From contig CAJUII010000032.1 of assembly GCA_910586405.1 (NCBI GenBank), positions 23,185-31,953 on the forward strand: 8,769 nucleotides of DNA, read 5' to 3'. Positions 1 to 7,039 of this stretch are shown piece after piece. Position numbers and translations under genes: made by a program. Positions within the stretch are counted from its first letter, which is position 1, and each line of letters opens with the position of its first letter. The stretch comes from an uncultured Lachnospiraceae bacterium (lineage in GTDB: Bacteria; Bacillota; Clostridia; Lachnospirales; Lachnospiraceae). The notes under the pieces were generated by a model, which was given only the letters and a program-made list of their open reading frames with translations, had not been told where the DNA came from and ran no database searches.

Positions 1-1
1 C

Positions 2-49
2 GGACAATCGCTTGGTATCTTTCATGGTGGTTTCGACGCGAAACAATAA
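2..49 (+). CDS. 3' end of an upstream protein-coding frame, possibly flgN
   Basis: One frame enters from the left edge and reads GQSLGIFHGGFDAKQ before a TAA at 47-49, which is 24 bases before the flgK start. The short gap and same strand suggest the preceding gene of the same operon. In many flagellar operons that position is held by flgN, the FlgK/FlgL export chaperone, but 15 residues are too few to recognise a family, and the other two forward frames are also open here. Identity is inference from position only. Confidence 0.35.
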   Translation, partial: GQSLGIFHGGFDAKQ

Positions 50-73
50 CGACGAAACACGAGGTGAGATACC

Positions 74-1876
74 ATGTCTTTGTTTGGATCATTATATTTA
101 GGCGATAGCGGAATCCGTACATCGCAGAACGCGCTGCATACAGTAGCACACAATTTATCAAATCTGAATACACCCGGATATGTCCGCCAGCAGGTGGCAA
201 ATTCCGATACGATATACACATATGGGGGAAGCTCGGTCAGGGGCGACCGGTTCCAGTTGGGAACTGGTGCAAAATACTCTGAGTGCAGACATGTCAGAGA
301 TTTGTTTCTGGACCAGGCTTACCGTCTGGAAAACGGCAGGATGTCTTATTATGAGGTTTCATACTCAGGCATCCTAGAAGTTGAAGATATTCTGGGAGAG
401 CTTGACGGCGCTGCCTTCAAGAACTCTGTCTCAGGATTGTGGACTTCGATGCAGGAATTGGCAAAGGACCCAAGTGATACCGTCAATATGTCGATGTTTG
501 TGTCAAAGGCGGCAAGCTTCATGGAGAATGCAGCGGCTGTCTACAAATCCTTTCAGGAATATCAGAACAATCTTAACAGGCAGGTAAAGGATGCTGTCGA
601 AGATATTAATTCCATTGGAAATAGAATTTATGAATTGAATAAAGCAATCATGAAAATCGAGAGCGGTGGTCTGGAAAATGCAAATGATTTGCGCGATGAG
701 CGTGATCAGCTGCTCGATATGCTCTCAGGTTATGGCAATATCGATTACACAGAGGAGAAAAATCATGCCGTGACAATCCGCTTTAATGGCGCGGATTTTG
801 TCACGGAAGGTCATGTGTATGAGATGCAGCTTCACACCGACAAGGATACCGGTTTTGTGACACCGTACTGGAATCAGCTGCTTCGGTTTAAGACAGATGC
901 GAATGGAAACCGAGTACCGGATTATGAGAATGCAGCAGTCTTTAACCTCAAAGATGATATTTCTACCGCTGCGAATACAGATGTCGGCTCGCTTCGGGCA
1001 CTTCTTCTCGCAAGAGGAGATCATGTGGCGAATTACACGGATCTCGATGTGAAGCTGGGCACAGATATCAAGTTAGATAAGCTTGGTATTAAGGCGGGAG
1101 ATTATGATGAAAAGGCAGGCTTGAAGTATTACGAGGACAATATCTCAAAGTCTATTATCATGAATGTTCAAGCGGAGTTTGACAATATCGTTCATGCAAT
1201 CGTCACGAAAGTCAATGAAGTGCTCGCAGAGAACTGTGATCCCAAAACGAAATATCTGTGCAACGAGGACGGCTCACCGCTGCAGATGTTCCAGAAGACC
1301 AATTCATCCTCTTATGAAAAAGTTGTTCTGAGCAGTGATGAGGTGACGAAGCTCAAGGCGCAGGGTGTCAAGCTCTACGAGATCTACAATGATGATGAGG
1401 AGAGAATCCCTAACGTATACTGGAGATACATTGAGGAGGATGCAAACGCACCATACTCACTCTATAATGCAGAGAATGCTAAGATCAACCAGAAGCTTGT
1501 GCAGACGCCCGCTATGCTTGGGTTTACCAAGGAGGAGAGCTCTGTAGACTTTAATATTGGCGAGAAGCTTGTGAAAGCATTCCAGGAGGAAGGCATTTAT
1601 CTGAATCCAAAGGCAACAGATATCAGCAGCTTTGAGAACTGCTATATTGACCTGATCAGACAGGCGTCTACATCGGGCTATGTGTTCCAAGGGTTGTATG
1701 AGTTTGAACAGCTAGCCATCGAACAGGCGGATAATGAGCGCCAGACAGTGATCGGTGTATCCTCAGATGAGGAGCTTGAGCATATGATCATGTATCAGAA
1801 TGCATACAACGCAGCCAGCCGATATATTAATGTAATTAATTCTTTGCTTGATACGCTGTTGGGCATGGGCGCATAA
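74..1876 (+). CDS. flgK: flagellar hook-associated protein 1 FlgK (first of two paralogues)
   Basis: FlgK is the first hook-filament junction protein. It is exported through the flagellar type III apparatus and assembled on the distal end of the hook. The 600-residue product has the conserved N-terminal rod/hook-type region with NLSNLNTPGYVRQ at about residues 27-39. The family signature LRDERD lies at about 206-211, after a long helical segment. The C-terminus is classic for FlgK: RQTVIGVSSDEELEHMIMYQNAYNAASRYI followed by a hydrophobic helical end. The start is set by GAGGTGA at 61-67, six bases before the ATG. It is somewhat longer than the Bacillus and Salmonella proteins (about 500-550 aa). 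The middle is divergent and lacks the clear VNxIYG-type motif seen in the downstream copy. It contains four cysteines, unusual for an external flagellar protein. The next gene, also flgK-like, starts 28 bases after the stop, so the two are surely co-transcribed. Confidence 0.93.
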   Translation: MSLFGSLYLGDSGIRTSQNALHTVAHNLSNLNTPGYVRQQVANSDTIYTYGGSSVRGDRFQLGTGAKYSECRHVRDLFLDQAYRLENGRMSYYEVSYSGILEVEDILGELDGAAFKNSVSGLWTSMQELAKDPSDTVNMSMFVSKAASFMENAAAVYKSFQEYQNNLNRQVKDAVEDINSIGNRIYELNKAIMKIESGGLENANDLRDERDQLLDMLSGYGNIDYTEEKNHAVTIRFNGADFVTEGHVYEMQLHTDKDTGFVTPYWNQLLRFKTDANGNRVPDYENAAVFNLKDDISTAANTDVGSLRALLLARGDHVANYTDLDVKLGTDIKLDKLGIKAGDYDEKAGLKYYEDNISKSIIMNVQAEFDNIVHAIVTKVNEVLAENCDPKTKYLCNEDGSPLQMFQKTNSSSYEKVVLSSDEVTKLKAQGVKLYEIYNDDEERIPNVYWRYIEEDANAPYSLYNAENAKINQKLVQTPAMLGFTKEESSVDFNIGEKLVKAFQEEGIYLNPKATDISSFENCYIDLIRQASTSGYVFQGLYEFEQLAIEQADNERQTVIGVSSDEELEHMIMYQNAYNAASRYINVINSLLDTLLGMGA

Positions 1877-1904
1877 TACATAGAAATAGATGGAGGAAAT
1901 ATAA

Positions 1905-3791
1905 ATGGCATCAACATTTATGGGGTTAAATATATCGTATTCAGGTCTGGTTGCTTCGAATGCCGCCCTGAACACGACGGCAAATAATATCGCAAACGTT
2001 GAGACAGTAGGTTATTCCAGACAGATCATCAATCAGACAGCATCCGATGCGATGCGTGCCTTCGCAAGCTACGGCTGTATCGGAGCCGGTGTAGATACAC
2101 TCGGCGCAGAGCGGGTCAGAGATATCTATTATGATGAAAAATACTGGAACAATAATTCCAAGCTCGGCGAGTATGACAAAAAGTCCTATTACTGTGCGAT
2201 CATAGAGAATTATCTGAGGGATGAGAGAGGAACAAATGAGGTAAAAGGGTTCAGTACAATCTTTAACGAATACCATACAGCGCTGGATTCCCTTTCAAAC
2301 CATGCAGACGAGGCAGATTATGCACTTCAGCTTGTCGGGAAAGCGGGAAATCTCTGCGAGTACTTCAATATATTATATAATAATTTTCAGAAGATGCAGA
2401 AGGATGTCAATGACGAGATCAATATCAAAGTCGATGAGGTCAACGGGATTGCGCAGCAGATCGCACTCTTAAATAAGCAGATTAACATGGTGGAAGCCAA
2501 TGGAAACACCGTGGCAAATGATCTGCGTGATAAGCGGGACCTGCTGGTTGACGAACTCTCAGCGGTCGTGGATGTCACCTGTGAGGAGCGCCCGATCAAA
2601 GCGGAGGATGGCAGCGATGCAAATATCAATGAATATACCGTGATGATTGCCGGCGGTCAGACGCTTGTGAGCGGCTATGAGTACAGACAGCTTGATTGTG
2701 TGCCGAGAAAAGAATGGCAGAAGGCAAATCAAAACGATGTCGATGGACTGTATGATGTGTGTTGGAAAGATACAGGAATGGACCTTGGTCTCAGCGCCAA
2801 GAATGTGCGGGGAGAGCTCAAAGGTTTGTATGAAATGCGCGATGGCAATAATGACGAGGCATTTCATGGAAAGATTGAATCTGTTGACGGCCTGAACAAG
2901 ACTGTCACAGTCAAGACGACAGCCGATTATCTCTCTGACATATCCAAAAGTACGCTACCGCTGACAAATGGACAGATTACACTCAGTGGTAAGCAGTATT
3001 ATTATGACAGCTATACAATGAAAGTGGATGAGTTGACGGGTGAGGCGTACTATACGTTCCGAATGTCAGAGGATTCTTCCAGGAATCCGTCGATGGTACC
3101 GTCTTCCTATGTGGGAAAGAGTGCGAAGGTTGGCGAACAAGTTGACTATCAAGGGATTCCATACTATCTCGAACAGATGAATGAGTGGGTGCGTGATTAC
3201 GCATATCATTTCAACGAAATATACGGTGTGGAAGGTGCTACAGACCTCAATGGCAATACGCATGAGGGCGATATTTTCTTCACCGGTGACGATAAAGTTA
3301 CAAGCGGACAGTACTCGCTAAAGGGTACTTCAGTGTATGATAAGAGCTATGACAGCTCGAAAAACACAGGCTATTATATGCTGACAGCAGGGAATTTTAA
3401 TGTGGTGAAGTCAATTCAGAACGATGCGACTACCATGGCAACACATACGATCGCGGAGGACGGCGTGGCAAAATACGACATCTTGGATAATCTCAAAGAT
3501 TTGTCAACGAATAAGGATCGCATGGTGTTTAGAGGATGCAGCGCTCAGAGTTTTCTGATCTGCTTAATGGGCGACTCTGGTCTGAATGCCAACAGCGCCA
3601 ACAGCTTCCAGGAGATTTATGCCGATATCGAGGAATCGATTGCAAACAGTCGGTTTTCAGTCAGCGGTGTGGATTCCGATGAGGAGGCCGCGAACATGAT
3701 TAAATTCCAAAACGCCTACAATCTGGCGAGCAAGATGATATCTGTATTGAATTCATGTTATGACAGATTGATCACACAGACCGGAGTATAG
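1905..3791 (+). CDS. flgK: flagellar hook-associated protein 1 FlgK (second, divergent paralogue)
   Basis: This 628-residue protein is a second FlgK-family junction protein in tandem with the first. The N-terminal motif NIANVETVGYSRQ lies at about residues 28-40, LRDKRD at about 207-212 (the same spacing as in the first copy), and a canonical segment FNEIYGVEGATDLNG follows in the last third. The C-terminus has SVSGVDSDEEAANMIKFQNAYNLASKMI, typical of FlgK. Residues about 320-412 look like an inserted, beta-rich and tyrosine-rich domain between the helical core segments. There are nine cysteines by my count, which is striking for an exported structural protein. The start at 1905 is fixed by GGAGG at 1892-1896. 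The TAG stop at 3789-3791 overlaps the first base of the flgL ribosome binding site. The two copies share motifs but are clearly not recent duplicates at the residue level. Whether both are in one filament junction or used alternatively cannot be told from sequence. Confidence 0.9.
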   Translation: MASTFMGLNISYSGLVASNAALNTTANNIANVETVGYSRQIINQTASDAMRAFASYGCIGAGVDTLGAERVRDIYYDEKYWNNNSKLGEYDKKSYYCAIIENYLRDERGTNEVKGFSTIFNEYHTALDSLSNHADEADYALQLVGKAGNLCEYFNILYNNFQKMQKDVNDEINIKVDEVNGIAQQIALLNKQINMVEANGNTVANDLRDKRDLLVDELSAVVDVTCEERPIKAEDGSDANINEYTVMIAGGQTLVSGYEYRQLDCVPRKEWQKANQNDVDGLYDVCWKDTGMDLGLSAKNVRGELKGLYEMRDGNNDEAFHGKIESVDGLNKTVTVKTTADYLSDISKSTLPLTNGQITLSGKQYYYDSYTMKVDELTGEAYYTFRMSEDSSRNPSMVPSSYVGKSAKVGEQVDYQGIPYYLEQMNEWVRDYAYHFNEIYGVEGATDLNGNTHEGDIFFTGDDKVTSGQYSLKGTSVYDKSYDSSKNTGYYMLTAGNFNVVKSIQNDATTMATHTIAEDGVAKYDILDNLKDLSTNKDRMVFRGCSAQSFLICLMGDSGLNANSANSFQEIYADIEESIANSRFSVSGVDSDEEAANMIKFQNAYNLASKMISVLNSCYDRLITQTGV

Positions 3792-3805
3792 GAGGATGAA
3801 TATAT

Positions 3806-5737
3806 ATGGCAATGAGAATTACGACAAAGATGATGCAGGCGACATCTCTTAGAAATCTAAATACAAACAAATCCCGGCAGGAAAAGCTGGTGAATCAGAT
3901 GTCAACAGGCAAGAAGGTGACAAGACCCTCGGATGATCCGGTGATCGCGATTCGTTCCCTGAAGCTTAATTCCACAGTGGATAAGATTGACCAGTTCTAT
4001 GAGAAAAACGCGTCCGATGCGGATAGCTGGCTGGATCTGACCCGCTCAGCCCTCGCGACAGTGATGGAGGTATTGGGGGATGTCAAGAAAGATGCTGTCA
4101 ACATGAAGAGTACTTACAAAGAGGTGAAGGACAGAGACGCGATTATCAAAAATCTGAAAATGGCAATTGAGGAGATCTATTCCACAGGTAATGCAGACAG
4201 CGCCGGCAGAAGCGTCTTTACAGGATATCGTACAGATATGCCTTTGAGTCTGAAGACAGACAAGACAGAACTGAACAAAATCACAGAGCAGTTTTTTAAT
4301 AGCAGCATTGACAAGATTAATTTTGTCTACGCAGGAGCGCTCAATACAATCAATGAGGGAAATTTCAAGCAAGTAGCCGACAGCGTCACCAAGAATGATA
4401 TTTATGATGCTGACATTTACAGAAAGCGGCTTGCCTATGATGACATCGACATCAAAGAGAAGCTGGGCGCCGATGGAAAACCTTTAAATCCGCCGCAGTA
4501 TGAGTCCAATATAGATATCGGCTATATGTCTGAATCGTGGGCAAATGGCAATGCTGCCAGCATTTCAACAGGTTCTGTATCGGCATATGTATCCATCGAT
4601 ACGAAGGCCATACCGAGTGAGGCGGTGCTCAAGCTGACAGACGTATCGACAGTGCCGAGTACAGAAGTGGAGGTCCGGGTTCCGCAGGGAAAAACGTCAG
4701 GTCCGATTGCGGGACTGCCAGGGATTGAAGTGTCGTATGGCGAGGACGGCACGATCAAAGTTGTCAATCAGAATACCGTGCCGACAGAGACGGCAAGTAT
4801 TGGCAGCAATGTCAAAAGAGAGGCAGATGGGACATATTCCGTTTCTTTTGATGAGAAATTCAAGACATCTCTGATGATCGATCCGAAGAATTTCTATCCG
4901 ACAGGATCGACAGGGTCCTATGGTGCATATACAACTGTCATCAAGGATCCGAACGCAATAACTTATATTGCCGAGACGGGGGAAGTGCTGTTTGGTGACG
5001 CGATCGCAAAGCGTCTGATGGAGCTTCCGGCGGACAAAGAGCTGCGTGTGACATATGACAAGACAAATTGGAAGAAGAATGACTTAGATCCGGTACACTA
5101 CTTCTATACAGAGCGTGCAGGCAAAACCGCGTCGGGAAAGGATAAGACGCTTGTATACAATGAGAGCTTTCTGACAGATCCGTCAAAGGATGGCAAACAG
5201 ATTATCGAGTATGATGTCGGAAACAACCAGACGCTTCGTGTCAACACGACGGCTGACGAGGCATTTACGCATGACATGGGCAGGGATATGAAGGAAATGA
5301 TCTCCATGCTGGAGGAGTACGCCAGCTACGAGACCAGTCTGAATGAAATCGAGAGCATGATCAAGTCAGGAAAATATAAAGATACAGAGGATGAGCTGCT
5401 GCTTCAGAGACAGAAGGAAGCGCTCCAGGAAGCCATGACGCGTGTGGGCGACAAGATCAGCAACCGCAGTGATACATTGATAACCAACTGTGATGAGTAT
5501 GCCCGTCGGGCACAGCTTGCAGAGACTGACTGCGGGGCAAGGATGTCAAGGCTTGCTATGGTTCAGAACCGTCTCAGCATGGAGCAGACCAATTATGAGG
5601 AGCTTGTCAGCATCAATGAGGATGCGGACTACACAGATCTTGTCATTCAGCTAAAGAGTATCGAGACGACCTACAATGCAGCACTGTCCTCTATCAGTTA
5701 TGTAATGCAGACTTCGCTGCTAGACTTTATCAGATAG
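3806..5737 (+). CDS. flgL: flagellar hook-associated protein 3 FlgL, enlarged
   Basis: FlgL is the second junction protein, placed between FlgK and the filament, and related to flagellin at both ends. The start MAMRITTKMMQ matches the family opening MRIT-K-M. It is followed by the flagellin-like stretch ending STGKKVTRPSDDPVIAIRSLKL, then a long helical region to about residue 150. Residues about 150-470 are a large central domain rich in Thr, Ser, Asp and Gly. The C-terminal helical part from about 485 to 643 (MISMLEEYASYE... ETTYNAALSSISYVMQTSLLDF) is typical. At 643 residues it is about twice the size of the B. subtilis or Salmonella protein (about 300-320), the excess being in the surface-exposed middle. 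ATG 3806 is preferred over ATG 3812 because GGAGG at 3791-3795 gives a 10-base spacing. It contains two cysteines near the C-terminus. Confidence 0.93.
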   Translation: MAMRITTKMMQATSLRNLNTNKSRQEKLVNQMSTGKKVTRPSDDPVIAIRSLKLNSTVDKIDQFYEKNASDADSWLDLTRSALATVMEVLGDVKKDAVNMKSTYKEVKDRDAIIKNLKMAIEEIYSTGNADSAGRSVFTGYRTDMPLSLKTDKTELNKITEQFFNSSIDKINFVYAGALNTINEGNFKQVADSVTKNDIYDADIYRKRLAYDDIDIKEKLGADGKPLNPPQYESNIDIGYMSESWANGNAASISTGSVSAYVSIDTKAIPSEAVLKLTDVSTVPSTEVEVRVPQGKTSGPIAGLPGIEVSYGEDGTIKVVNQNTVPTETASIGSNVKREADGTYSVSFDEKFKTSLMIDPKNFYPTGSTGSYGAYTTVIKDPNAITYIAETGEVLFGDAIAKRLMELPADKELRVTYDKTNWKKNDLDPVHYFYTERAGKTASGKDKTLVYNESFLTDPSKDGKQIIEYDVGNNQTLRVNTTADEAFTHDMGRDMKEMISMLEEYASYETSLNEIESMIKSGKYKDTEDELLLQRQKEALQEAMTRVGDKISNRSDTLITNCDEYARRAQLAETDCGARMSRLAMVQNRLSMEQTNYEELVSINEDADYTDLVIQLKSIETTYNAALSSISYVMQTSLLDFIR

Positions 5738-5778
5738 TTATAAATGGCAAATTAATAGATTGGAACGGAGTGAGTACA

Positions 5779-6246
5779 ATGGTAGAAGTAGATACTAGAA
5801 TATTTGGCAGGATTGCAATTGAGGATGATAAGGTTATCCGTTTTGACCATGGCATTTTGGGATTTCCCGATCTGAAGGATTTTACGATAATTTTTAATGA
5901 GGAGAAGGGAGTGGAGTCAAGTATCAAATGGCTCCAGTCTCTACAGGAACCCGCCTTTGCCATGCCCGTTATGAATCCAGACCTGGTCTTACCAGGATAT
6001 AGTCCTAACTTTGCTGCGGATCTTCTCAAGCCGCTGGGGGATAATCTCGATAGCGAGAATATCCTGATGTTTGTCACGGTGACAGTGCCTAAGGATATCA
6101 CCAAGACCACCGTAAACCTCAAAGCGCCGATTATCATCAGTGTAGAGAATCGCAAGGCAGTGCAGTTGATCAGCGATGACGACGCTTATAGCGTGAAACA
6201 TGCAATTTATGAACAACTGATGGCGCAGAAGGCAGTACAGGCATAA
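5779..6246 (+). CDS. fliW: flagellar assembly factor FliW
   Basis: FliW is a small cytoplasmic protein that binds either flagellin or CsrA. When flagellin accumulates it captures FliW, freeing CsrA to repress flagellin translation (established in B. subtilis). The 155-residue product has the family features in order: IFGRIAIEDDKVIRFDHGILGFPDL near residues 8-32, WLQSLQEPAFAMPV at about 51-64, and VTVPKDITKTTVNLKAPIIIS in the C-terminal half. Length matches the family (about 150). An upstream in-frame GTG at 5770 exists, but it overlaps the Shine-Dalgarno GGAG at 5767-5770, which sits 8 bases before ATG 5779, so ATG 5779 is the start. It lies 41 bases after flgL with no evident promoter or terminator between, and 40 bases before csrA, its functional partner. 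Confidence 0.95.
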   Translation: MVEVDTRIFGRIAIEDDKVIRFDHGILGFPDLKDFTIIFNEEKGVESSIKWLQSLQEPAFAMPVMNPDLVLPGYSPNFAADLLKPLGDNLDSENILMFVTVTVPKDITKTTVNLKAPIIISVENRKAVQLISDDDAYSVKHAIYEQLMAQKAVQA

Positions 6247-6286
6247 TCAATCGGCATAAGACTATAGAAGGAGGCAGGGGAAAGAT

Positions 6287-6511
6287 ATGCTGGCACTATC
6301 AAGGAAAAAGGGCGAAGCCCTGATGATCAATAATGATATTGAGATCACAGTGCTCGATATCAAAGGCGAGCAGGTGAAAATAGGTATCAGTGCACCCAAG
6401 GAGGTGCCGGTATACCGCAAGGAAGTATACATCCAGATTCAGGAAGCAAACAAGGAGGCCTCTGCAAACATGGAAGGCATGGAGCAGCTCGCAAGCCTGT
6501 TTGGCAAATAA
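6287..6511 (+). CDS. csrA: carbon storage regulator / translational repressor CsrA
   Basis: CsrA is a homodimeric RNA-binding protein that recognises GGA motifs in hairpin loops and ribosome binding sites. In Firmicutes its main known target is the flagellin mRNA, antagonised by FliW. The 74-residue product begins MLALSRKKGEAL with the RNA-contact region around L4/R6, and contains VKIGISAPKEVPVYRKEVY with the key Arg at position 44. The B. subtilis-like C-terminal extension is present. By my count it has Asn at position 55 in IQEANKEA, the position reported in B. subtilis as important for FliW contact. GGAGG at 6270-6274 is 12 bases from the ATG, a little long; GGGGA at 6277-6281 is closer. 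Both contain GGA, so autoregulation is conceivable. A strong terminator follows, ending the flgK-flgK-flgL-fliW-csrA operon. Confidence 0.96.
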   Translation: MLALSRKKGEALMINNDIEITVLDIKGEQVKIGISAPKEVPVYRKEVYIQIQEANKEASANMEGMEQLASLFGK

Positions 6512-6537
6512 TATGTGAAATGGTATAACACAGTGGA

Positions 6538-6573
6538 GAAAAGAGCAATCTTATGATTGCTCTTTTCTTTGTT
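6538..6573 (+). terminator. intrinsic terminator of the flgK-csrA operon
   Basis: A 13-bp perfect stem (GAAAAGAGCAATC at 6538-6550 with GATTGCTCTTTTC at 6555-6567) closes a TTAT loop and is followed by TTTGTT. The A-run on the left and T-run on the right make it potentially bidirectional. It starts 27 bases after the csrA stop, separating the operon from the flagellin genes. Confidence 0.92.
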
Positions 6574-6601
6574 ATTGCATTTATGGGGGAAAATAGTTGA
6601 T

Positions 6602-6692
6602 TTGACAATACTTCGAGGCGGAGGTCTACATGGGTGCAGCGGCAGATCTGCCGCTAATTCTAAGGAGGTGGGAACATAATATAAAAAAATAA
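6602..6692 (+). other. palindromic hairpin followed by an orphan Shine-Dalgarno sequence
   Basis: An 18-bp perfect palindrome (AGCGGCAGATCTGCCGCT, 6638-6655) can form a 7-bp hairpin with a GATC loop. Six bases later comes TAAGGAGGTG (6661-6670), ten bases complementary to the 16S rRNA 3' end, but no ATG, GTG or TTG follows at a usable distance. A TTGACA is present at 6602-6607 without a convincing -10. A 20-codon frame with its own GGAGG (6620-6624) runs from ATG 6630 to TAA 6690-6692 (MGAAADLPLILRRWEHNIKK), but nothing supports its being a gene beyond the ribosome binding site. The layout suggests the decayed leader of a lost small gene, or a regulatory RNA element; function unknown. Confidence 0.5.
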
Positions 6693-6694
6693 AA

Positions 6695-6780
6695 GATTTA
6701 CATAAAAAGTTTCAAAAAAGACTTGCATTTTAAAAAGATATGTTGTAGAATAATAACAGATGAAAGATGTTATGTAAATC
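6695..6780. repeat. 11-bp perfect inverted repeat flanking a promoter
   Basis: GATTTACATAA (6695-6705) is the exact reverse complement of TTATGTAAATC (6770-6780). The arms start 75 bp apart and bracket the candidate sigma-A promoter at 6723-6751. The region is very AT-rich, which raises the chance of coincidental repeats. A second, overlapping inverted repeat is TGAAAGAT (6761-6768) with ATCTTTCA (6785-6792). Confidence 0.5.
6723..6751 (+). promoter_or_regulatory. candidate sigma-A promoter P1 upstream of the first flagellin
   Basis: TTGCAT (6723-6728), a 17-base spacer and TAGAAT (6746-6751) resemble the vegetative consensus TTGACA-N17-TATAAT. The region upstream is A-rich, like an UP element. 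The predicted transcript start is near 6758, which would give a leader of about 290 bases for the flagellin at 7048. No sigma-28 consensus was found in this gap. Confidence 0.55.
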
Positions 6781-6876
6781 CAAAATCTTTCACAAATCCG
6801 TTAATAACCAGAGACAGCTATTTATAGCAGGCGCGCCAATCAAAAGCTAGTTTCGGATTATTATATATAGGTTATA

Positions 6877-6906
6877 ACTTAATATCTCAAAAGTATTAAG
6901 TATAAT
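6877..6906 (+). promoter_or_regulatory. candidate sigma-A promoter P2 overlapping an inverted repeat
   Basis: A perfect TATAAT (6901-6906) has TTAATA (6879-6884, four of six matches to TTGACA) sixteen bases upstream. The inverted repeat ACTTAATA (6877-6884) / TATTAAGT (6894-6901) covers the -35 and touches the -10, as an operator might. The predicted start near 6913 coincides with a small hairpin (CAGCC-AAA-GGCTG, 6913-6925). It gives a leader of about 135 bases whose beginning corresponds by position to that of the second flagellin. AT-richness makes chance matches likely, so P1 and P2 are alternatives. Confidence 0.4.
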
Positions 6907-6972
6907 AGATGACAGCCAAAGGCTGCAAATACAACTGAATATGATAAAATAATCAAAACAGTGTCACAAAAA

Positions 6973-6992
6973 CGAGTGAAAGGATTTACTCG
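6973..6992 (+). promoter_or_regulatory. AGGA-tetraloop hairpin 1, candidate CsrA site
   Basis: CGAGTGAA (6973-6980) pairs with TTTACTCG (6985-6992), eight pairs including one G-U, leaving loop AGGA at 6981-6984. CsrA is known to prefer GGA in a hairpin loop. The second flagellin leader has the same AAAGGATTTA core on a different stem sequence, which supports the structure. Confidence 0.65.
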
Positions 6993-7000
6993 CAGACACG

Positions 7001-7022
7001 CCTTGAATCAGGAGATTCAGGG
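7001..7022 (+). promoter_or_regulatory. AGGA-tetraloop hairpin 2, candidate CsrA site
   Basis: CCTTGAATC (7001-7009) pairs with GATTCAGGG (7014-7022), nine pairs with one G-U, presenting loop AGGA (7010-7013). It lies nine bases upstream of the Shine-Dalgarno sequence. Its first five bases (CCTTG) could instead pair with CAAGG (7031-7035) at the ribosome binding site. No equivalent hairpin is seen in the second leader. Confidence 0.6.
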
Positions 7023-7027
7023 AGGAA

Positions 7028-7039
7028 ACACAAGGAGGT
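7028..7039 (+). promoter_or_regulatory. flagellin ribosome binding site overlapping a CsrA-like motif
   Basis: ACACAAGGAGGT agrees at ten of twelve positions with the CsrA consensus RUACARGGAUGU and contains the Shine-Dalgarno AAGGAGG (7032-7038), nine bases before ATG 7048. The same AAACACAAGGAGGTATT string precedes the second flagellin. CsrA bound here would block ribosome entry, as in the B. subtilis hag leader. Confidence 0.7.

Noticed and set aside
725..1024. Minus-strand open frames across the flgK, flgL and flagellin genes
   Set aside because: They lie opposite clearly coding sequence, lack ribosome binding sites and show no recognisable motifs; they are shadow frames.
5770..5778. FliW starting at GTG 5770
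   Set aside because: The GTG overlaps the Shine-Dalgarno GGAG that serves ATG 5779, and the family begins close to the ATG.
6630..6692. A 20-codon gene MGAAADLPLILRRWEHNIKK
   Set aside because: It has a reasonable GGAGG, but it runs through the palindrome and the orphan SD, and I recognise no family. Kept only as a possibility within the regional feature.
6775..6804. Sigma-28 promoter TAAA ... TCCGTTAA before the first flagellin
   Set aside because: The -10-like element matches six of eight bases, but the spacing to TAAA is three bases longer than in the good promoter at 8491, and the rest of the -35 does not match.
6830..6837. GGCGCGCC palindrome in the AT-rich gap
   Set aside because: An isolated 8-bp GC palindrome with no extended symmetry or nearby partner; probably incidental.
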